Positions 33,227 to 42,871 of a DNA stretch of 64,000 nucleotides are shown in pieces. Below the pieces are notes generated by a model, which did not search any database, was not told where the DNA came from, and saw nothing but the letters and a program-made list of their open reading frames with translations. The position numbers and the translations under genes were made by a program. Location: positions 1-64,000 of the forward strand of contig NZ_FQVO01000002.1 of the NCBI RefSeq assembly GCF_900129385.1, written 5' to 3'. The number at the start of each line of letters is the position of its first letter. The first letter of the stretch is position 1. Origin of the DNA: Chryseobacterium takakiae. Its GTDB lineage: Bacteria > Bacteroidota > Bacteroidia > Flavobacteriales > Weeksellaceae.

Positions 33227-36200
33227 TTAATAATTTTTCACCAATAGCCAGCTCGTGTATTTTACCGTGGTTGTAGCTTTAGATTCGGTCCAGCTTAATA
33301 TATACCAGTAAGTTGCTGTGTTTATAGGTCTTCCTCCCCGGATTTTGCCATCCCAAATGAATCTGTTGGACTTATCTCCTCTAAAAATTTCGGCGCCATA
33401 TCGGTCGAATATTCTGAATACAATATTTTCTTTGTCCATTAATGCTGAATAATCGATAGAATCATTATATCCATCCAGATTAGGCGTAATGGTATTTATA
33501 AGATTAATCATGACAAAGGGTTTTATCACCTCATCGCATCGGTTGGAATCACGTACATAGGCAATCTGATTTCCGCGTGGTACATTGGTAAAAACATTAG
33601 AGTTCTGCCAGTTTATTCCGTCCAAAGAATATTCGTAAGGCGGAGTTCCTCCGCTCACACCTATGGTTACGGTACTGCCATTGATGTCGATGGTGCCGAT
33701 CACCGGAAGGACAGATTCTGTTACGGTTACATTCTGCCTGTATGTGCAGCCGTCAAAAGTAAGATCCACCCAATAATTACCAGGTCCTACATTGCTAATG
33801 GAGGATGTTGTCGCGCCGGTATTCCATACATAACTGGTAAAGCCCGGCCCGGCATCCAAAATGGTTTTTGTTTGCGGACAAATCTCTTTACTTACCAAAA
33901 CATCGGAATGTTTCGGTGTTTTTAGGTTGATTGTAATTGAGGCTATATTAGGACATACTCCGTTTTTTTCAAAACGGATGTAGATGGTTTGTAGACCGGT
34001 AATATTAACAGGATTTGCAAGTGGTGCAATATTATTCTGTGCATTCGATTGTGTCGCAAAGAAAATAGGCGTTACTGATGGATCTGGAGTAAATTGGTTA
34101 ATGTAAGGCAATAAATCAATTATTTTTGAACCATCCAGGTTATCATCACACACGGTTTCAAAAAGGGTTGCATTTGTCAACGGGATTTTAGGTCCGATAA
34201 TAAAATTAAGCGGTTTCACTACCGGCGCACATCCGTCCGGAGAATCTACTCTTATGTAAATGGTTGTTGGACCTGTGTAAGTCCAGTTATTTGGAAGAGT
34301 ATTATTATTTCCAATATTCGCGTCTGTTATATTCGCATAATACCTTACTAATGGAAAATAAGTAGGGTTTGATAAAACAATAGGTGTGATATTGGATAGA
34401 ATAACCTCAACTATACCGTCCAGATTGTCATCACAGAATGTTCCTGTATAATTGTTGATGATGGTGGCATAAGTATACAGATTAAGGGTAATCTGGGCAA
34501 TGTTTTTACAGCCTAAATTATTTTTCACAACAGCATATACAATAGTTCCGTTTGCCGCAGTATAACCGTTTGGTGCAGTTATCTGCGCTGCCGGTGTTTC
34601 ATTTTGGGCATCCGTGAGTGAGGGATAGTACGTAATTGTTACCGGAGAATTGCTGGTGACGTTGGCAGATGTCAAATTAAAGATTCCCTGTCCGGAGCCA
34701 TTGTTGCAGGCAGTAATCGTAGCGTTATTTACAATCACAGCCTGGATGTTTATCGTAACGGTTACGGTTTCACAATCGGTAAATACCGGGTCATTTCCGC
34801 AAAAAGTATAAGTGAACGTATCATTAGCTGCGGTTCCGGGATTTGTTGCCGTATAGGTTATAATTCCGGTAGTTGGGTTTACGGTTGCTGTGCCCAAATT
34901 TGGTGCTGTAACAATAGATACGGTAGAAGGAACAGGGGATTGAGATGAACTTGTAAATGCGGGAGTAATTGTTTTGGAAGTACAAAGATCATAGGTTACC
35001 GATGAAAGTTTTGTACAGTTTAATACCTTGAATTGTTCTGTTATCAGCGGGGCACAGCTTCCCATTGTAACGGAGCAGGTGTAATACCCCGATTGGGTAG
35101 GAGATATTGACGGGCCGGTAGCGCCGGGAATTAAGTTTCCGTTGTTATACCACTGGTACGTGTCATAAATAACAGGGTCTACGGTAAGAATAATACCGGG
35201 GGCACAGTCTCCTCCTGTTTTCAGGATAACCGGCTGTGTAGGGAATCCTGCAAAGAAACCACCGTATCCTACGGCATCACTCCCTGCGGTAATTCCTGCG
35301 GTAATCGCTTTGGAAGATACAATTGTTACGGTTCCCGTGGTGTTGGGAATTCCATACGTAACCCAGTTATTGGTACCCGTCATATTAAAAGGGCCTGTTG
35401 TAGCAGGTGGTGCAGCACCGTTTACAGTAACTACGGCGCCGCGTTCCGTGATAAGATTCAGCTTTGTGGGAACATTTAGAATTCCGGCAGGATTTCCGTT
35501 TGAAAACACAAAGTTTTCATCAATTAGACCAAGCTCGTTAATTTGTTTAGGCAAGTAGCAGTTGAGCGCGGGAATAAAGTTGAATCCTCCTGTTGCAACT
35601 TCGTTTCCTGTATTGCTTGCTCCGGCAAGAACCTGGTAGATATATGCATTCTTTGAAGTTCTGATGTACAGATTATAGTGCCCGTTTCCCTGTAGCTGAT
35701 ATTTTGAGCCGGGAATCATGAAATACTGTCCGATATTTAATGTAGCAATTGGCGCTGTTTCATCATTAACGCGTACTTCAGTATTATTTTCAGTCGCAAT
35801 TACAAGAGCTCCCTCCATATTCGAAGTAAGGCTTCCGTTACCTTTTACCAAAGCAAATTCGTTTCCGAGCCTTTCTACGGGAACAGCCTGATCCATAAGG
35901 ATATCAGAGCTGGTGTTAAAATTTCCGGCATATTGTCCGTTAAAATTACCGTTTGTAACATTTACCGGTTTGTCTGAAACAATTTTAGCCCCTATAAAGC
36001 CGTCAGAATTCCCGGGAATATTTCCTATTCCGTCGATGATATAGGATTGCCCTTTATTTAAGGTAAAAGTTATTGTAGGATTGGTAGTACCGGTTGTACC
36101 ATTAGAAAACTGTACCCCGGGTTTGTACCCCGAAACCGTAACAGTTGTATTGTCTTCCGTTGCCAGAACGCTTGCCATGAAGTTCAGGATATTATTACTT

Positions 36201-36631
36201 ACCGTAATCGGGGCATTCGCTGTATAAAAAAGCTTTCCGGTAGAAGGTATTCCCTTGGAAGTTATAATTTCGGCATGATTGAAAACTGAAAATCTGAAAT
36301 TGGCATAAAAAGGAAATTCTGCCTTTACATACAAACCTTTTGTAGTTGTCGTAAAAAGGTCGGTCTGCTGTGTTGTAATAATCATATCCCTCGGAATGTC
36401 AATTTTCTGAGGATTCCCTTTGCTGATGGTTACAGTGGCAATTATTGTATTGTTATTGTAAATATTTACGGGAAAGGGTGTCGTACGGTTTGTGGAAAGA
36501 TAAAGTCTTTGGAAAGGATTGGGATTTGCAGTTCTATCTATCATAGGTGCAAACCAGTGCTCTCTGTCCAATTGACCAAACAAAGAGCTCAAGAAATAAA
36601 ATATAAATAAAATAGATAAAACTTTTTTCAT
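33227..36631 (-). CDS. T9SS-exported IgGFc-binding-like surface protein, array member 1
   Basis: A 1134-residue secreted protein, last in the array. Signal peptide (1-20); IgGFc-binding-like region (about 20-430) with LDREHWFAPM, VLATEDNTTVTVSGY, DILMDQAVPVERLGNEFALV and ALVIATENNTEVRV; Ig-like module (about 475-525, YQWYNNGNLIPGA); cadherin-like strand module (about 535-620); three CHU-type repeats (about 620-900, two with FCDDNLDGIVEV / VCDDNLDGSKII); SprB-like segment (VSGGTPPYEYSLDGINWQ); and a gliding-motility-associated C-terminal domain (about 1040-1134, TITPNLDGYNDSIDYSALM), the type B T9SS signal. It should be attached to or released from the cell surface; adhesion is inferred. Confidence 0.88.
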   Translation of the reverse strand: MKKVLSILFIFYFLSSLFGQLDREHWFAPMIDRTANPNPFQRLYLSTNRTTPFPVNIYNNNTIIATVTISKGNPQKIDIPRDMIITTQQTDLFTTTTKGLYVKAEFPFYANFRFSVFNHAEIITSKGIPSTGKLFYTANAPITVSNNILNFMASVLATEDNTTVTVSGYKPGVQFSNGTTGTTNPTITFTLNKGQSYIIDGIGNIPGNSDGFIGAKIVSDKPVNVTNGNFNGQYAGNFNTSSDILMDQAVPVERLGNEFALVKGNGSLTSNMEGALVIATENNTEVRVNDETAPIATLNIGQYFMIPGSKYQLQGNGHYNLYIRTSKNAYIYQVLAGASNTGNEVATGGFNFIPALNCYLPKQINELGLIDENFVFSNGNPAGILNVPTKLNLITERGAVVTVNGAAPPATTGPFNMTGTNNWVTYGIPNTTGTVTIVSSKAITAGITAGSDAVGYGGFFAGFPTQPVILKTGGDCAPGIILTVDPVIYDTYQWYNNGNLIPGATGPSISPTQSGYYTCSVTMGSCAPLITEQFKVLNCTKLSSVTYDLCTSKTITPAFTSSSQSPVPSTVSIVTAPNLGTATVNPTTGIITYTATNPGTAANDTFTYTFCGNDPVFTDCETVTVTINIQAVIVNNATITACNNGSGQGIFNLTSANVTSNSPVTITYYPSLTDAQNETPAAQITAPNGYTAANGTIVYAVVKNNLGCKNIAQITLNLYTYATIINNYTGTFCDDNLDGIVEVILSNITPIVLSNPTYFPLVRYYANITDANIGNNNTLPNNWTYTGPTTIYIRVDSPDGCAPVVKPLNFIIGPKIPLTNATLFETVCDDNLDGSKIIDLLPYINQFTPDPSVTPIFFATQSNAQNNIAPLANPVNITGLQTIYIRFEKNGVCPNIASITINLKTPKHSDVLVSKEICPQTKTILDAGPGFTSYVWNTGATTSSISNVGPGNYWVDLTFDGCTYRQNVTVTESVLPVIGTIDINGSTVTIGVSGGTPPYEYSLDGINWQNSNVFTNVPRGNQIAYVRDSNRCDEVIKPFVMINLINTITPNLDGYNDSIDYSALMDKENIVFRIFDRYGAEIFRGDKSNRFIWDGKIRGGRPINTATYWYILSWTESKATTTVKYTSWLLVKNY

Positions 36632-36650
36632 TAAGTTATTGCTTTTATTA

Positions 36651-36658
36651 CAAATTTA
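36651..36658 (-). promoter_or_regulatory. -7 box of array member 1
   Basis: Minus-strand TAAATTTG, 19 bases before the ATG. Confidence 0.6.
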
Positions 36659-36738
36659 ATAATAAAATACAATTGTATTATTTAAAATAAACAAAATAAA
36701 CTGCTCAGGATCATGTTTTCAGTTAAGAATATAATTTA

Positions 36739-36773
36739 ACAAAAAGAGACCATCTCGAAAGACAGTCTCTTAT
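36739..36773 (-). terminator. terminator of array member 2
   Basis: On the minus strand AAGAGAC pairs with GTCTCTT around a partly paired loop and is followed by TTTTGTT. Confidence 0.75.
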
Positions 36774-36794
36774 TGAATTATAATTGATAAATAT

Positions 36795-39605
36795 CTATTC
36801 TCTGTTTTTTACCATAATCCATCCGGAATATTTAATTGGCGTATTCTTGCTATTAGGTTCATTCCAGCTTATATCAAACCAATAATTGCCTGTTGATACC
36901 TTTTTGCCTCCGATTGCTCCATCCCATTTATAGCTGTTTGCCTTATTTCCTTCATGGATTTTACTTCCGTACCGGTCAAAAATATTGAACTTAAAATTCG
37001 GTTTGTAAGACAGCGCCGAATAATCAAGAACATCATTTATCCCGTCTCCGTTAGGCGTGATGACGTTAATTAAATTCGGAACGGTAACTTCCACTGTAAT
37101 AGGATTACAGCCATAATCATCCTTTACATAAAATACGGTGTTGCCTCGCGGAACATTTGTGAATACATTAGAATCCTGCCAGTTGATATTATCTGATGAA
37201 TAGCTGTAAGGTGCCGTTCCACCGATTGTGTTTACCGTAACAGTATTGTTTGAAATTTCAATACTCGAAATGACCGGCTGTTCAGAAGGATATATTTTTA
37301 CCTGCTGTCTTGTTACGCAGTCTCCGGTCTTCAGATCTACCCAATAGGTACCCACCGTCATATTATTGATCGACTGTGTTGTTGCTCCGTTGCTCCATTG
37401 GTATCCGTCAAAGCCTGCTCCAGCGTCTAATGTTGTCGTATCTTCCATGCAGATGATTTTATCTTCAAGCACCGTTGAATACACAGGCGGAAGTACAACT
37501 AAGGTGACTTTCGCGATTCTGAAACATCCGTTAACATTGCTGACTTTTATGAAAACAACACCGTTTGGCGCAATGTAGTTGTCAGGATTCAGGATTTCAT
37601 TGGTTCCATTCTGTGCATCGGTAGGGGATGGGTAGTACTGTTTTATAACTCCGGTAGTTCCTGTTACAGGAGCAGTTGTCAAATTGAATAAAGCTGTTGC
37701 AGGATTTGATTCTATAAAGCATGATCTTAACGTGGCATCATTTACCGTCGGGCTTTCAGAAACCGTTAACGTTAAAGTAACCTGTTCGCAGTCTGTAAAT
37801 TCGGGATCATTACCGCAGAATTTATAAACAATGGTATCTGTACCTGCAAATCCGAAATTAGGGGTATAGATAATCACTCCGTTCGGATCAATAACAGCTG
37901 TTCCGTTTGCCGGAGGTGTTACAATGGTTACCGTGCTGGCGACATAGGTCTGTGTGGAATTGGTAAATTCCGGAATAATCGCCTGAAATCCTTCGCAGAC
38001 AGTAAGGTTTTTAGTAGAATTTTGAAGACAGGTATACACTTTGTAGATTGGCGTTGTAGCCGGAGCACAGGATCCCACCGTAATTCTTACAGTGTAGTTT
38101 CCTGCAACAGTAGGTGTATAGCTGTTAGTATCAGCACCTGGAATAGGATTTCCGTTTAAAAACCACTGGTATGTTTCATAGCTGTCATCTACTTCAAGTA
38201 CAAGGCCGGGAATACAATCTCCCGTTTGTTTTGCAATTAACGGAATGGAAGAGAAGCCTGCAAAATATCCTCCATATCCTGCGGTACTGTATCCTCCGTT
38301 CACTCCTGCAGTAACAGCTTTTGTTGAGGTAACGGTTACATTTCCTGTAATTCCGGTAATGGCGTAGGTTACCCATTGTGAGTTTCCTGTAAGGGAATAA
38401 GGTCCTTGCGCGGCAGTAGGAGTAACTCCGTTTACGGTAACGGCTGCGCCTGCTTCTGTTAAAATATTGAGCTTTAGATTGATAGCGGATGTAATATTCG
38501 GCATTAGATTAATATTACCAATCTCGTCAATTTTTCTGGGAAGAAAACAATTTAAAGGGGGTATATAATTATAACCTCCTGTATTATTGGTAGAACTTGC
38601 CCCCACCAGCTGATACAGATAGGCGTTTTTTGTAGTTCTTACATAGAGATTAAAATGTCCTCCACCCTGATCTTTATATTGATTGGCAAGTATTCTGTAA
38701 TATTCTCCTTCATCTATTGTTGCAACAGGAGTTGTTGCGTCATTAAGGTATATATCTGTGCCGTTTTCGGTACCGATTATAATCCCGCCTTCCATGTTTG
38801 TATTGCTGGTAGAAATACTTTTTACGATGGCAAATTCGTTTCCGAGACGATCTGTAGGGACAGACTGGTCCATAATAAGGTCGGAACCATCATTACTTCC
38901 TGTAGCATAAAAGCCGTTGGAGTTTCCATTTGTCACGGAAATGGGCTTTGTAGCTTCTATTTTTGCTCCGATGAATCCTTCTCTGTTGGCTACGGTGCCA
39001 CCGTTCCCGGTAAGAATGTAAGACTGTCCTTTATTTAATGTTACAGTGAGAGTAAGCGGCGTTGGGGTAGGAATATTTGTGAATTGTACATTTGGATCAT
39101 ATCCGGAAATGGTAACAGTTGTATTATCTTCCGTAGCCATAATCCCTGTTGTAAAATTATATTGCGAACCAGTAGTTGTAATAGGAGTGGCAGCTGCATA
39201 AAACTTTGTTCCGATTCCGGCTTTTCCTTTGGAAGTTATAATTTCGCCATGTGAAGTCACGGCAGCTCTCAGTGATACGAAATAAGGGCGGTCCCCTTTT
39301 GTATATACTCCCATATTGTTAGGAACTCCTGCTGCTGAAGTAGTTGCGGTTCTTATTACATTGGTATTAAGGTTGAAAACCTGCGGAGCTCCTTTGCTGA
39401 TGGTAACCGTTCCTATAACCGCATTGTTATTATAGATCTTGACCTCAAATGGAGTTACAGAATCTGTTGAAAAATATAACCCGTGGTTATAGCTGGAACT
39501 TGATACATCAAAATAAGGCGCAAACCAATGGTCTGTATCTCTTTGCGCAAAAATTGTATTAATGCCAAGAAACATTAATACGAAAGATAATAGAAATTTT
39601 TTCAT
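36795..39605 (-). CDS. T9SS-exported IgGFc-binding-like surface protein, array member 2
   Basis: A 936-residue secreted paralogue with the same plan as its neighbours: signal peptide (1-20), IgGFc-binding-like region (RDTDHWFAPYF, IMATEDNTTVTISGYDP, DLIMDQSVPTDRLGNEFAIV), Ig-like module (YQWFLNGNPIPGA), cadherin-like module (VTIVTPPANGTAVIDPNG), one CHU-type repeat (LRSCFIESNPATALFNLTTA), SprB-like segment (TIGGTAPYSYSSDNINWQ) and type B T9SS C-terminal domain (VITPNGDGINDVLDYSALSY). It is the shortest version, with one central repeat. It is very similar to member 3 (about four in five residues by eye), a recent duplicate. It has its own promoter and terminator. Confidence 0.88.
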   Translation of the reverse strand: MKKFLLSFVLMFLGINTIFAQRDTDHWFAPYFDVSSSSYNHGLYFSTDSVTPFEVKIYNNNAVIGTVTISKGAPQVFNLNTNVIRTATTSAAGVPNNMGVYTKGDRPYFVSLRAAVTSHGEIITSKGKAGIGTKFYAAATPITTTGSQYNFTTGIMATEDNTTVTISGYDPNVQFTNIPTPTPLTLTVTLNKGQSYILTGNGGTVANREGFIGAKIEATKPISVTNGNSNGFYATGSNDGSDLIMDQSVPTDRLGNEFAIVKSISTSNTNMEGGIIIGTENGTDIYLNDATTPVATIDEGEYYRILANQYKDQGGGHFNLYVRTTKNAYLYQLVGASSTNNTGGYNYIPPLNCFLPRKIDEIGNINLMPNITSAINLKLNILTEAGAAVTVNGVTPTAAQGPYSLTGNSQWVTYAITGITGNVTVTSTKAVTAGVNGGYSTAGYGGYFAGFSSIPLIAKQTGDCIPGLVLEVDDSYETYQWFLNGNPIPGADTNSYTPTVAGNYTVRITVGSCAPATTPIYKVYTCLQNSTKNLTVCEGFQAIIPEFTNSTQTYVASTVTIVTPPANGTAVIDPNGVIIYTPNFGFAGTDTIVYKFCGNDPEFTDCEQVTLTLTVSESPTVNDATLRSCFIESNPATALFNLTTAPVTGTTGVIKQYYPSPTDAQNGTNEILNPDNYIAPNGVVFIKVSNVNGCFRIAKVTLVVLPPVYSTVLEDKIICMEDTTTLDAGAGFDGYQWSNGATTQSINNMTVGTYWVDLKTGDCVTRQQVKIYPSEQPVISSIEISNNTVTVNTIGGTAPYSYSSDNINWQDSNVFTNVPRGNTVFYVKDDYGCNPITVEVTVPNLINVITPNGDGINDVLDYSALSYKPNFKFNIFDRYGSKIHEGNKANSYKWDGAIGGKKVSTGNYWFDISWNEPNSKNTPIKYSGWIMVKNRE

Positions 39606-39625
39606 AGATAGGAATTAGGATTATT

Positions 39626-39634
39626 GCAAAAATA
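39626..39634 (-). promoter_or_regulatory. -7 box of array member 2
   Basis: Minus-strand TATTTTTGC, 20 bases before the ATG; the same box is used by member 3. Confidence 0.65.
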
Positions 39635-39713
39635 ACAGAATATTTTAAAAACTGATTATTTTATCTTAAAAAACACTTTTAAAATGAATATTTATAAGTT
39701 TGGAAATTTTCAG

Positions 39714-39773
39714 ATAATTATAATCAAAAAAAAGGACCGTCTTAAGACAGTCCTTTTTTTTGATTATAATTAT
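39714..39773. terminator. 60-bp near-perfect palindromic terminator
   Basis: Arms 39714-39743 and 39744-39773 are reverse complements over 30 bp with one mismatch and no loop. The core GGACNGTCTTAAGACNGTCC is flanked by A8/T8 tracts and by ATAATTATAATC/GATTATAATTAT. It works in both directions and ends member 3 transcription on the minus strand. It lies five bases from the stop of member 3. Confidence 0.88.
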
Positions 39774-39778
39774 TTATA

Positions 39779-42589
39779 TCAATCGATATTTTTTACCAGT
39801 ATCCAGCCGGTATATTTAATTGGTGTCTTTTTATTATTGGGTTCGTTCCAGCTGATATCAAACCAATAACTACCTGTAGGTACTTTTCTGCCTACCATTG
39901 TTCCGTCCCATTTATAGCTGTTTGCCTTATTTCCTTCATGAATTTTACTTCCGTAACGATCAAAAATACTGAATTTAAAATCCGGTTTGTAAGCCAGTGC
40001 CGAATAATCAAGAATATCATTTATCCCATCTCCGTTAGGTGTAATGACATTTACTAAATTCGGAATGGTAACTTCTGTGGAAATAGGTGTACATCCGTAA
40101 TCGTCTTTTACATAAAAAACCATACCACCTCTCGGTATATTTGTGAATACATTAGAATCCTGCCAATTGATATTATCGTTTGAATACCTGTAAGGAGCAG
40201 TTCCTCCGATAACGTTAATGGTAACCGTATTAGTTGATACTTCGATATTTGAAATAACCGGCTGTTCGGACGCGTATACTTTTACATTTTGTCTTGTCAC
40301 ACATTCTCCGGTCTTCAGATCTACCCAATAGCTACCCACTGTCACATTGTTGATCGATTGGGTGGTTGCTCCGGTGCTCCATTGATATCCGTCAAATCCT
40401 GGCCCAGCATCCAGTGTTGTAGTTTTTTCTATGCAGATAATTTTATCTTTAAGTATATCTGAATGTGCAGGCGGAAGTACAACAAGCGTTATTTTCGCTA
40501 TTTTGAAACATAAACTTGTAATACTAACTTTTACGAAGACAACACCGTTTGGAGCAATATATGCAGAAGGATTCATGATTTCATTGGTTCCGTTCTGTGC
40601 ATCCGTATCAGACGGGTAATATTTTTTTGTAACTCCTTGGCTTGAAGTTACAGGAGCTGTCGTAAGGTTGAATGAAGCCGTTGAAGGATTGGAGATTATT
40701 GAACATGATCTTAAAATAACATCGTTTACCGTTGGACTAGAAGAAACTGTTAGATTTAAAATAACTTCTTCACAATCTGGAAATTCAGGATCATTGCCAC
40801 AGAACTTGTAAACAATGGTGTCATTTCCTAAAAAACCGGGATTTGGTGTATAAACAATCATGCCATTCTGATTGATAATTGCCGTTCCGTTTGCGGGAGG
40901 CGTTACTATCATAAGTGTGTTGGCTGCATATGCTTGTGTAGAATTGGTTAGCTCAGGCATAATAATATGATCCGCTTCACACATAATTAAACTTTTAGTA
41001 GTTTGCTTAACGCACTTGTACACTTTATATACAGGGGTGATAACCGGATTGCATGTTCCCACTGAAACCTTAACCGTATATTTTCCTGCGACTGTAGGCG
41101 TATAGCAGTTAGAATTTGCGCCTGCAATCGGATTTCCGTTCAGGAACCATTGATAAGTATCGTAGCTATCTGCAACTTCAAGGACGAGGCCGGGCACACA
41201 TTCTCCTGACTTTTTTGTAATTACAGGTATGGAAGAAAATCCTGCAAAATATCCCCCGTATCCTGCTGTGCCATATCCTCCGTTGACTCCGGCTGTAACT
41301 GCTTTTGTTGAGGTAACGGTAATGTTTCCTGTAACTCCTGTGATAGCATACGTTACCCATTGGGAATTTCCGGTAAGGGGATAAGGTCCCTGCGCGGCAG
41401 TAGGCGTAACACCGTTTACGGTAACAGTTGCGCCTGCTTCCGTCAAAATATTAAGCTTTAAAGTTATTGGTGATGTAATATTGGGCATAAGGTTAATGTT
41501 GCCAATCTCGTCAATTTTTCTTGGAAGAAAGCAATTTAAAGGTGGAATATAATTGTATCCTCCGGTATAGCTGCCTGAACCTGATCCTACAAGTTGATAT
41601 AAGTAAACACTTTTAGAGGTTTTTACATACATGTTAAAATGTCCTCCTCCCTGATTTTTATATTGATTGGCAAGAATCCTATAATATTCCCCTTCATTAA
41701 TAGTAGCAACTGGGGTTGTGGAATCATTCAAATAAATATCGGTACCATTTTGTGTTGCAATGATAATACCTCCTTCCATGTTATAGGGGCTTGTTGAGAT
41801 ACTTTTTACCATGGCAAATTCATTCCCAAGGCGTTCGATAGGGACTGATTGATCCATAATAAGATCCGAACCATCTACTGGTCCTGTAGCATAAAAGCCA
41901 TTAGAATTTCCGTTAGTTACGGAAATGGGTTTTGTAGCTTGTATTTTTGCTCCGATAAAACCTTCTTTATTTGCCACAATGCTTGCGTTTCCAGTAAGAA
42001 TATATGACTGTCCTTTGTTTAGTGTCACACTAAGAACAAGAGGGGTAGGGGTAGGAATATTTTTAAACTTTACACCAGAATCGTATCCAGATACAGTCAC
42101 AGTTGTATCGTCTTCAGTTGCCATAATACCTGTAGTAAAATTATACATGGAGCCCGAAGCTTTAATAGGGGCTGCGGCTGAAAAAAAATGAGTTCCAATC
42201 CCTGCCTTGCCTTTGGAAGTTATTATTTCGCCATGGGTAGTCAATGCTATTCTTAAAGATACAAAATAGGAGTGTTCTCCTTTTGTATAGATTCCCATAT
42301 TGTTAGGAATCCCGGCAACGGAAGGGTTAGATGTTCTTATAAAGTTAGTATTCAGGTTGAATATCTTTGGGTTACCCTTGCTAATCATCACAGTACCAAT
42401 AATTGCATTATTGTTATAAATCTTTACTTCAAAAGGAATCACACAATCTGTTGAAAAATATAACGCGTGGTTATAATTAGAATTTGTCGTATCAAAATAT
42501 GGTGCAAACCAATGCTCCGTATCTTTTTGTGCGAACATATTATTAATTCCAAAGAGCAATAATAAAAAGACAAATAAACTTTTTTTCAT
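39779..42589 (-). CDS. T9SS-exported IgGFc-binding-like surface protein, array member 3
   Basis: A 936-residue secreted paralogue, the twin of member 2 with identical length and domain order: signal (MKKSLFVFLLLLFGINNMFAQ), IgGFc-binding-like region (IMATEDDTTVTVSGYDSG, LIMDQSVPIERLGNEFAMV), Ig-like module (YQWFLNGNPIAGANS), cadherin-like module, one CHU-type repeat (LRSCSIISNPSTASFNLTTA), SprB-like segment and type B T9SS domain (VITPNGDGINDILDYSALAY). ATG at 42589 is chosen: the frame extends 12 residues upstream to 42625, but those codons cover the -7 box at 42611-42619, so they are not in the mRNA. Confidence 0.88.
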   Translation of the reverse strand: MKKSLFVFLLLLFGINNMFAQKDTEHWFAPYFDTTNSNYNHALYFSTDCVIPFEVKIYNNNAIIGTVMISKGNPKIFNLNTNFIRTSNPSVAGIPNNMGIYTKGEHSYFVSLRIALTTHGEIITSKGKAGIGTHFFSAAAPIKASGSMYNFTTGIMATEDDTTVTVSGYDSGVKFKNIPTPTPLVLSVTLNKGQSYILTGNASIVANKEGFIGAKIQATKPISVTNGNSNGFYATGPVDGSDLIMDQSVPIERLGNEFAMVKSISTSPYNMEGGIIIATQNGTDIYLNDSTTPVATINEGEYYRILANQYKNQGGGHFNMYVKTSKSVYLYQLVGSGSGSYTGGYNYIPPLNCFLPRKIDEIGNINLMPNITSPITLKLNILTEAGATVTVNGVTPTAAQGPYPLTGNSQWVTYAITGVTGNITVTSTKAVTAGVNGGYGTAGYGGYFAGFSSIPVITKKSGECVPGLVLEVADSYDTYQWFLNGNPIAGANSNCYTPTVAGKYTVKVSVGTCNPVITPVYKVYKCVKQTTKSLIMCEADHIIMPELTNSTQAYAANTLMIVTPPANGTAIINQNGMIVYTPNPGFLGNDTIVYKFCGNDPEFPDCEEVILNLTVSSSPTVNDVILRSCSIISNPSTASFNLTTAPVTSSQGVTKKYYPSDTDAQNGTNEIMNPSAYIAPNGVVFVKVSITSLCFKIAKITLVVLPPAHSDILKDKIICIEKTTTLDAGPGFDGYQWSTGATTQSINNVTVGSYWVDLKTGECVTRQNVKVYASEQPVISNIEVSTNTVTINVIGGTAPYRYSNDNINWQDSNVFTNIPRGGMVFYVKDDYGCTPISTEVTIPNLVNVITPNGDGINDILDYSALAYKPDFKFSIFDRYGSKIHEGNKANSYKWDGTMVGRKVPTGSYWFDISWNEPNNKKTPIKYTGWILVKNID

Positions 42590-42610
42590 AACTGTTAAAT
42601 TAAGATTAAT

Positions 42611-42619
42611 GCAAAAATA
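42611..42619 (-). promoter_or_regulatory. -7 box of array member 3
   Basis: Minus-strand TATTTTTGC, 21 bases before the chosen ATG. Confidence 0.65.
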
Positions 42620-42821
42620 AAACATTATTTTAATATAATATACATTTTAAACACAAAAAAGATATATAATTGATACCACAATAGTTATATAATTGTTAAA
42701 TTTGTTATCGTGATTGTTTGATAATAAATAGTACTACATTAAAGTCATTAATATTTTTGTATATTGCGAAATTTTTTGAAAACAAATGGAATTGTTCCCC
42801 GTGAATTAGCCATAGTTCTAA

Positions 42822-42851
42822 ATAAAAAGGCTGTCTCACGGACAGCCTTTA
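42822..42851 (-). terminator. terminator of array member 4
   Basis: AAAGGCTGTC pairs perfectly with GACAGCCTTT around TCACG. On the minus strand TTTTTATTT follows. Confidence 0.85.
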
Positions 42852-42871
42852 ATATGCATATTTAGTATTTA

